A stretch of DNA of 64,000 nt from Thermaerobacter marianensis DSM 12885 (lineage in GTDB: Bacteria; Bacillota; Sulfobacillia; Thermaerobacterales; Thermaerobacteraceae), in contig NC_014831.1 of the NCBI RefSeq assembly GCF_000184705.1, positions 1,922,001-1,986,000 of the forward strand, written 5' to 3'. Position 1 is the first letter of the stretch; each line of letters begins with the position of its first letter. The notes beneath the pieces were generated by a model that had not been told where the DNA came from, did no database searches, and worked only from the letters and a program-made list of their open reading frames with translations. Shown one piece after another: positions 61,005 through 64,000 of this stretch. A program made the translations under genes and the position numbers.

Positions 61005-61053
61005 CGTAAAGGAAAGCCCTGCGCGAAGCGTGGTGCGCCTCGCGCAGGGCCTT
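61005..61053 (-). terminator. leader hairpin upstream of glpF, possible GlpP target
   Basis: GCCCTGCGCGA and TCGCGCAGGGC form a perfect 11-base stem (61016-61026 with 61040-61050), flanked by A and T runs, so the minus-strand RNA ends in a T-rich tract. It lies in the 588-base gap between glpP and glpF. Either it terminates glpP, or it is the attenuator of the glpF leader that GlpP overrides when glycerol-3-phosphate is present. A weak minus-strand promoter (TTGCAG near 61132) would place it inside a leader. The rest of the gap shows no gene. Confidence 0.65.
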
Positions 61054-61208
61054 TCTCCGTGGTCTCCGGCCCGTGGCAGCGGGTGCCGCGCCTTCCGGCA
61101 ACGGATGTTGCATGATGATTGCCGTTCTGCAAGAAGAGTTTCGCGGAAGGGCGCCGTTCTCCTGCCGGTCCCCCGGCATACGGCCGAGGGATGAAGAGCC
61201 GCCGGGAG

Positions 61209-61817
61209 CTAACCCGACCCCGCCCCGCCCCACAGCGCGGGATTGCTGGTGGAGACGGCCGTGGCTCCGGCCGCCAGGACCTTCTTGATGTCCGGGAGGG
61301 CCCGGACCAGTCCCCCCGCCACCAGGGGGCCCTGGTGCACGGTGCGGATCTCGGCGAAAACCCAGGCCGGCAGCGAAGCCGGCAGCACTTCCACCGCCCC
61401 GGGCTGGGTGCGCCGGATCACTTGGACCGCCGTCGCCACGGCGGCACTGTCCAGGGCGAAGATGCGCAGGATGGTCTCCAGGCCCACCTCCAGGCTGTAG
61501 CGGGCCACGGTGCTGCGGGTGGTGATGATCCCGTCGGGCCGGGCGTAGCGGGCCAGGAACTCGACCCCGCTGCGATCGCCCGCCAGTCCCTCCACCAGGT
61601 CGTAGTGGACGAACACGGCCTTGCCCGCCGCCCGGCAGCGCTCGATCACCCGCGGCAGGGTGAGCAGGCTGGCGCTGAGGAGGAACAAGGCTCCTGCCGG
61701 CGAGCCCAGGGCGGGATCCAGGTCCTCGTCCCGCCGCACCGCCGGGATGATCGGGTACCGGTTCAGCGCCTGCCGGGACGCCACCCGCGGCGCCCCCTCC
61801 ATCCCCGTGCCCCCCAT
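61209..61817 (-). CDS. glpP: glycerol-3-phosphate-responsive antiterminator
   Basis: RNA-binding antiterminator of 202 residues known from Firmicutes: with glycerol-3-phosphate it lets RNA polymerase pass leader terminators of glp genes. TIM-barrel-like family pattern: FLLSASLLTLPRVIERCRAAGKAVFVHYDLVEGL, ARPDGIITTRSTVAR, and GPLVAGGLVRALPDIKKVLAAGATAVSTSNPALW. ATG 61817 has AGGAGGGGTG. Lies at the head of the glycerol cluster it should control. Confidence 0.94.
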   Translation of the reverse strand: MGGTGMEGAPRVASRQALNRYPIIPAVRRDEDLDPALGSPAGALFLLSASLLTLPRVIERCRAAGKAVFVHYDLVEGLAGDRSGVEFLARYARPDGIITTRSTVARYSLEVGLETILRIFALDSAAVATAVQVIRRTQPGAVEVLPASLPAWVFAEIRTVHQGPLVAGGLVRALPDIKKVLAAGATAVSTSNPALWGGAGSG

Positions 61818-61818
61818 G

Positions 61819-62280
61819 TCACCCCTCCTCGCCGCCGCCTGTCGCGCCCGGAGCGGGAACGGGATCGTGGGACGCCAGCAACCCTTGCCGGATGCGCCGG
61901 TGCAGTTCGTCGCGCACCCGGCGAAAGGCGGCCAGCCGTTGTTCTTCCGTCCCCTCGACGGCCGCCGGATCGGGCAGGGGCCAGTGCCACCGCCGCACGT
62001 GGGGTGGGGTCACCGGGCAGCGTTCGGCCGCATCGTCACACAGGGTGACGATCAGGTCCATCCGGTCCAGCAGCGCGGGATCGATGGGCTTGGAGGACTG
62101 CGCCCGGATGTCGATGCCGATCTCGTCCATGGCGCGGACGGCCAGCGGGTGTACGCCCTTCGGATCCAGGCCGGCGCTGTACACCTCCCAGGCCCCTCCG
62201 AGCAAGGACCTGGCCAGCCCTTCCGCCATCTGGCTCCGCGCCGAATTGCCCGTGCACAGGAACATCAAGCGCTTCGCCAC
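61819..62280 (-). CDS. arsC: thioredoxin-coupled arsenate reductase (LMW phosphatase fold)
   Basis: 153 residues. P-loop [15 protein letters not shown] with nucleophile Cys9, and the redox pair Cys81/Cys88 in [12 protein letters not shown], the exact layout of the S. aureus/B. subtilis ArsC three-cysteine relay; a plain tyrosine phosphatase would lack Cys81/Cys88. GTG 62280, GAGGGGG upstream. It is one base away from glpP and 45 bases after phoU. Beside phosphate uptake genes it makes sense, since arsenate enters through phosphate carriers. Confidence 0.92.
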   Translation of the reverse strand: MAKRLMFLCTGNSARSQMAEGLARSLLGGAWEVYSAGLDPKGVHPLAVRAMDEIGIDIRAQSSKPIDPALLDRMDLIVTLCDDAAERCPVTPPHVRRWHWPLPDPAAVEGTEEQRLAAFRRVRDELHRRIRQGLLASHDPVPAPGATGGGEEG

Positions 62281-62325
62281 ACGTCGCGCCCCCTCGTCGA
62301 GCTGGCGCCGAACGGGAAGCCCGGG

Positions 62326-62982
62326 TCAGTCGTTGAGCTCCTGGCGGACGCCGGTCACCAGGTAGATCACCCACTCGGCCAGGTTGGTCGCGTGGTCGCC
62401 GATGCGCTCCAGGTGCGAGCCCACCATCAGCAGCTGGGTGGCCTGGTCCACCGTGCCCGGTTTTTCCCGCATGATCATCAAGAGCTCGCGGAAGATCTGG
62501 TTGAACAGGTGGTCCAGCTCGTCGTCCCGGGCCACCATGGCGCGGGCCAGTTCCACGTCGCCTTCGACGAAGGCCTTCAGGCCATCCCGCACCATCTTCT
62601 CCGCGACCTCTGCCATGCGCGGGATGTCCACCAGCGGCTTGATCAGAGGCTCATCACCCAGCCGCAGCGTCACCTTGGCGATGTCGTGGGCGTGGTCGGC
62701 CATTCGTTCCAGGTCGGTGATCACCTTCAGCGTCATGCCGATCTGGCGCAGGTCGCCGGCCATGGGCTGCTGCAGGGCGATCAGGTTCAGGCAGCGCCGC
62801 TCGATGTCCAGCTCCATGCGGTCGACCTCGTCCTCCAGCGTCAAGACCCTTTGAGCCTTGTCCGCGTTCCGCTCCTTGAGGGATTCCACCGCCAGCCGGA
62901 TCGCTTCCTCCACCTGGGTCCCCATGCGCAGCAAGTCCTGGCGCAGGGCATCCAGCTCGGCATGGTAGGAGACGCGCGCCAC
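62326..62982 (-). CDS. phoU: phosphate transport accessory protein PhoU
   Basis: Two tandem three-helix PhoU repeats in 218 residues, with the metal-binding pattern E/DxxxD in each (DLERMADHAHDIAKV and SHLERIGDHATNLAEWV). It links the Pst transporter to phosphate signalling and limits uptake. GTG 62982 follows GAGGAATGG. It is the gene after pstB, the usual order. Confidence 0.95.
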   Translation of the reverse strand: MARVSYHAELDALRQDLLRMGTQVEEAIRLAVESLKERNADKAQRVLTLEDEVDRMELDIERRCLNLIALQQPMAGDLRQIGMTLKVITDLERMADHAHDIAKVTLRLGDEPLIKPLVDIPRMAEVAEKMVRDGLKAFVEGDVELARAMVARDDELDHLFNQIFRELLMIMREKPGTVDQATQLLMVGSHLERIGDHATNLAEWVIYLVTGVRQELND

Positions 62983-63170
62983 GATCCCATTCCTCCTCTC
63001 TGCGGCGGCCCCATGGCAACCGGCCTTGCGGCGCCCCTGGCTGCCCGCCCCGCCCGGCGCCCTCCGCAAGATCCGTCCCTCCCCCCGGCCCGTAACGGCC
63101 GGGCCGCCTGCGCCGCCACCCGCGCCCCGGCAGCCGGCGCGGCGGCAGCGGGCCCACCGGGAGCCCGGCA

Positions 63171-63935
63171 TCAGCCGAAGCGACCCGTGATGTAATCCTC
63201 CGTTCGCTTGTCGCGGGGCCGGGTGAAGATCTCCGACGTCGGCCCGTACTCGATCAGCTCGCCGTTCAGGAAGAAGGCGGTCCGATCCGCGACGCGGGCG
63301 GCCTGTTGCATGTTGTGCGTGACGATGACGATGGTGTACCGCTGCTTGAGTTCCGTGATCAGATCCTCGATCCGCGCCGTGGCCGCCGGGTCCAGCGCCG
63401 AGGTGGGTTCGTCCAGGAGGAGCACTTCCGGGTCGACGGCCAGGGCCCGGGCGATGCACAGCCGCTGCTGCTGGCCCCCCGAGAGGGCGGTGGCCGGCGC
63501 GTTAAGGCGGTCCTTCACCTCGTCCCACAACGCCGCCGCCCTGAGCGCCTGCTCAACCCGTTCCGCCAGCTGCGACTTCGGAAGGCGGCCGCCCAGGCGC
63601 AACCCCGAGGCCACGTTGTCGAAGATGGACATGGTGGGGAACGGGGTCGGCCGCTGGAAGACCATGCCGATCCGGCGTCGTACCACCACCGGGTCGACCC
63701 CGGGCGCGTAGATGTCCGCGCCGTCCACGTACACGCTGCCTTCCACCCGCGCGCCCGGTACCACCTCATGCATGCGGTTCAGGCACCGGATCAGGGTCGA
63801 CTTGCCGCAACCCGACGGGCCGATGATCGCCGTGATGGCCTTGGCGCCGACCTCGAGGTTCACCCCGTGCAGGACCTTGCGATCCCCGTACCAGGCCGAC
63901 AAACCGCGCACCGACAACTTGATCGAATTCGCCAT
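63171..63935 (-). CDS. pstB: phosphate ABC transporter ATP-binding protein
   Basis: ATPase of the high-affinity phosphate importer, 254 residues. Walker [20 protein letters not shown] with the typical [14 protein letters not shown]-loop [19 protein letters not shown], signature [15 protein letters not shown], Walker [14 protein letters not shown]. The ATG has GGAAGGAG upstream. pstS, pstC and pstA should lie beyond the right edge. Confidence 0.97.
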   Translation of the reverse strand: MANSIKLSVRGLSAWYGDRKVLHGVNLEVGAKAITAIIGPSGCGKSTLIRCLNRMHEVVPGARVEGSVYVDGADIYAPGVDPVVVRRRIGMVFQRPTPFPTMSIFDNVASGLRLGGRLPKSQLAERVEQALRAAALWDEVKDRLNAPATALSGGQQQRLCIARALAVDPEVLLLDEPTSALDPAATARIEDLITELKQRYTIVIVTHNMQQAARVADRTAFFLNGELIEYGPTSEIFTRPRDKRTEDYITGRFG

Positions 63936-64000
63936 GATCTCCTTCCGTTCCCTGGTATCTGCTTCACCGGTGGAGGCGGGCCCGCTGGCGGCACCCGCCT

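Overview
The window looks like a stretch of chromosome from a very GC-rich aerobic Firmicute. Evidence: a menaquinone pathway, two S-box (SAM-I) riboswitches, a GlpP antiterminator, a TcyP-type cystine carrier, BlaI/M56 signalling, strong AGGAGG ribosome binding sites and frequent GTG/TTG starts. The composition and gene set would suit Thermaerobacter or a relative, but that is inference, not a database result. No rRNA, tRNA, CRISPR array, insertion sequence or phage gene was seen.

Layout. 1-20 kb is respiration and metals. An aa3-type cytochrome oxidase operon (ctaB, a Met-rich cupredoxin lipoprotein, ctaC, ctaD, ctaE) faces a partial rhodanese-like gene and is followed by a BlaI/M56 peptidase/methyltransferase operon. 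Then come a P1B metal ATPase with its MerR-type sensor, a mercury operon (ArsR-type sensor, two overlapping membrane-protein frames, merB, merA), a Met/His-rich exported protein, and a two-component system whose kinase and regulator flank a SHOCT protein.

20-29 kb holds menE, an acetamidase/formamidase, a two-component system with an ABC exporter, and a cystine carrier. 29.5-37.3 kb (minus strand) is menA-menF-menDH-menB, with MenD and MenH fused in one chain. 37.5-44.6 kb is methionine synthesis: two divergent units, each with a SAM-I riboswitch and terminator. One is a methylenetetrahydrofolate reductase with a decayed methyltransferase domain plus a trans-sulfuration enzyme; the other is metE. 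44.8-51.6 kb is a sulfate assimilation operon (cysG fusion, siroheme reductase, cysH, an unknown gene, cysC-sat fusion). It feeds sulfide into the methionine genes beside it.

51.6-53.8 kb has pncA, an orphan response regulator and a peroxiredoxin. 53.8-62 kb (minus) is a complete glycerol and dihydroxyacetone module: glpP, glpF, dhaK, dhaL, dhaM, glpK, glpD. The window ends with arsC, phoU and pstB, the downstream part of a phosphate uptake locus.

A recurring oddity is long Ala/Gly/Pro-rich insertions inside otherwise ordinary enzymes (MenA, MenD, MenE, MenF, MenH, MetE, CysG, GlpD). The most interesting candidates for new biology are the Met-rich cupredoxin inside the oxidase operon with palindromes on its promoter, the P1B ATPase with a YPC motif paired with a divalent-type sensor, the mercury operon with its split transporter, and the reductase fused to a methyltransferase domain lacking zinc ligands.
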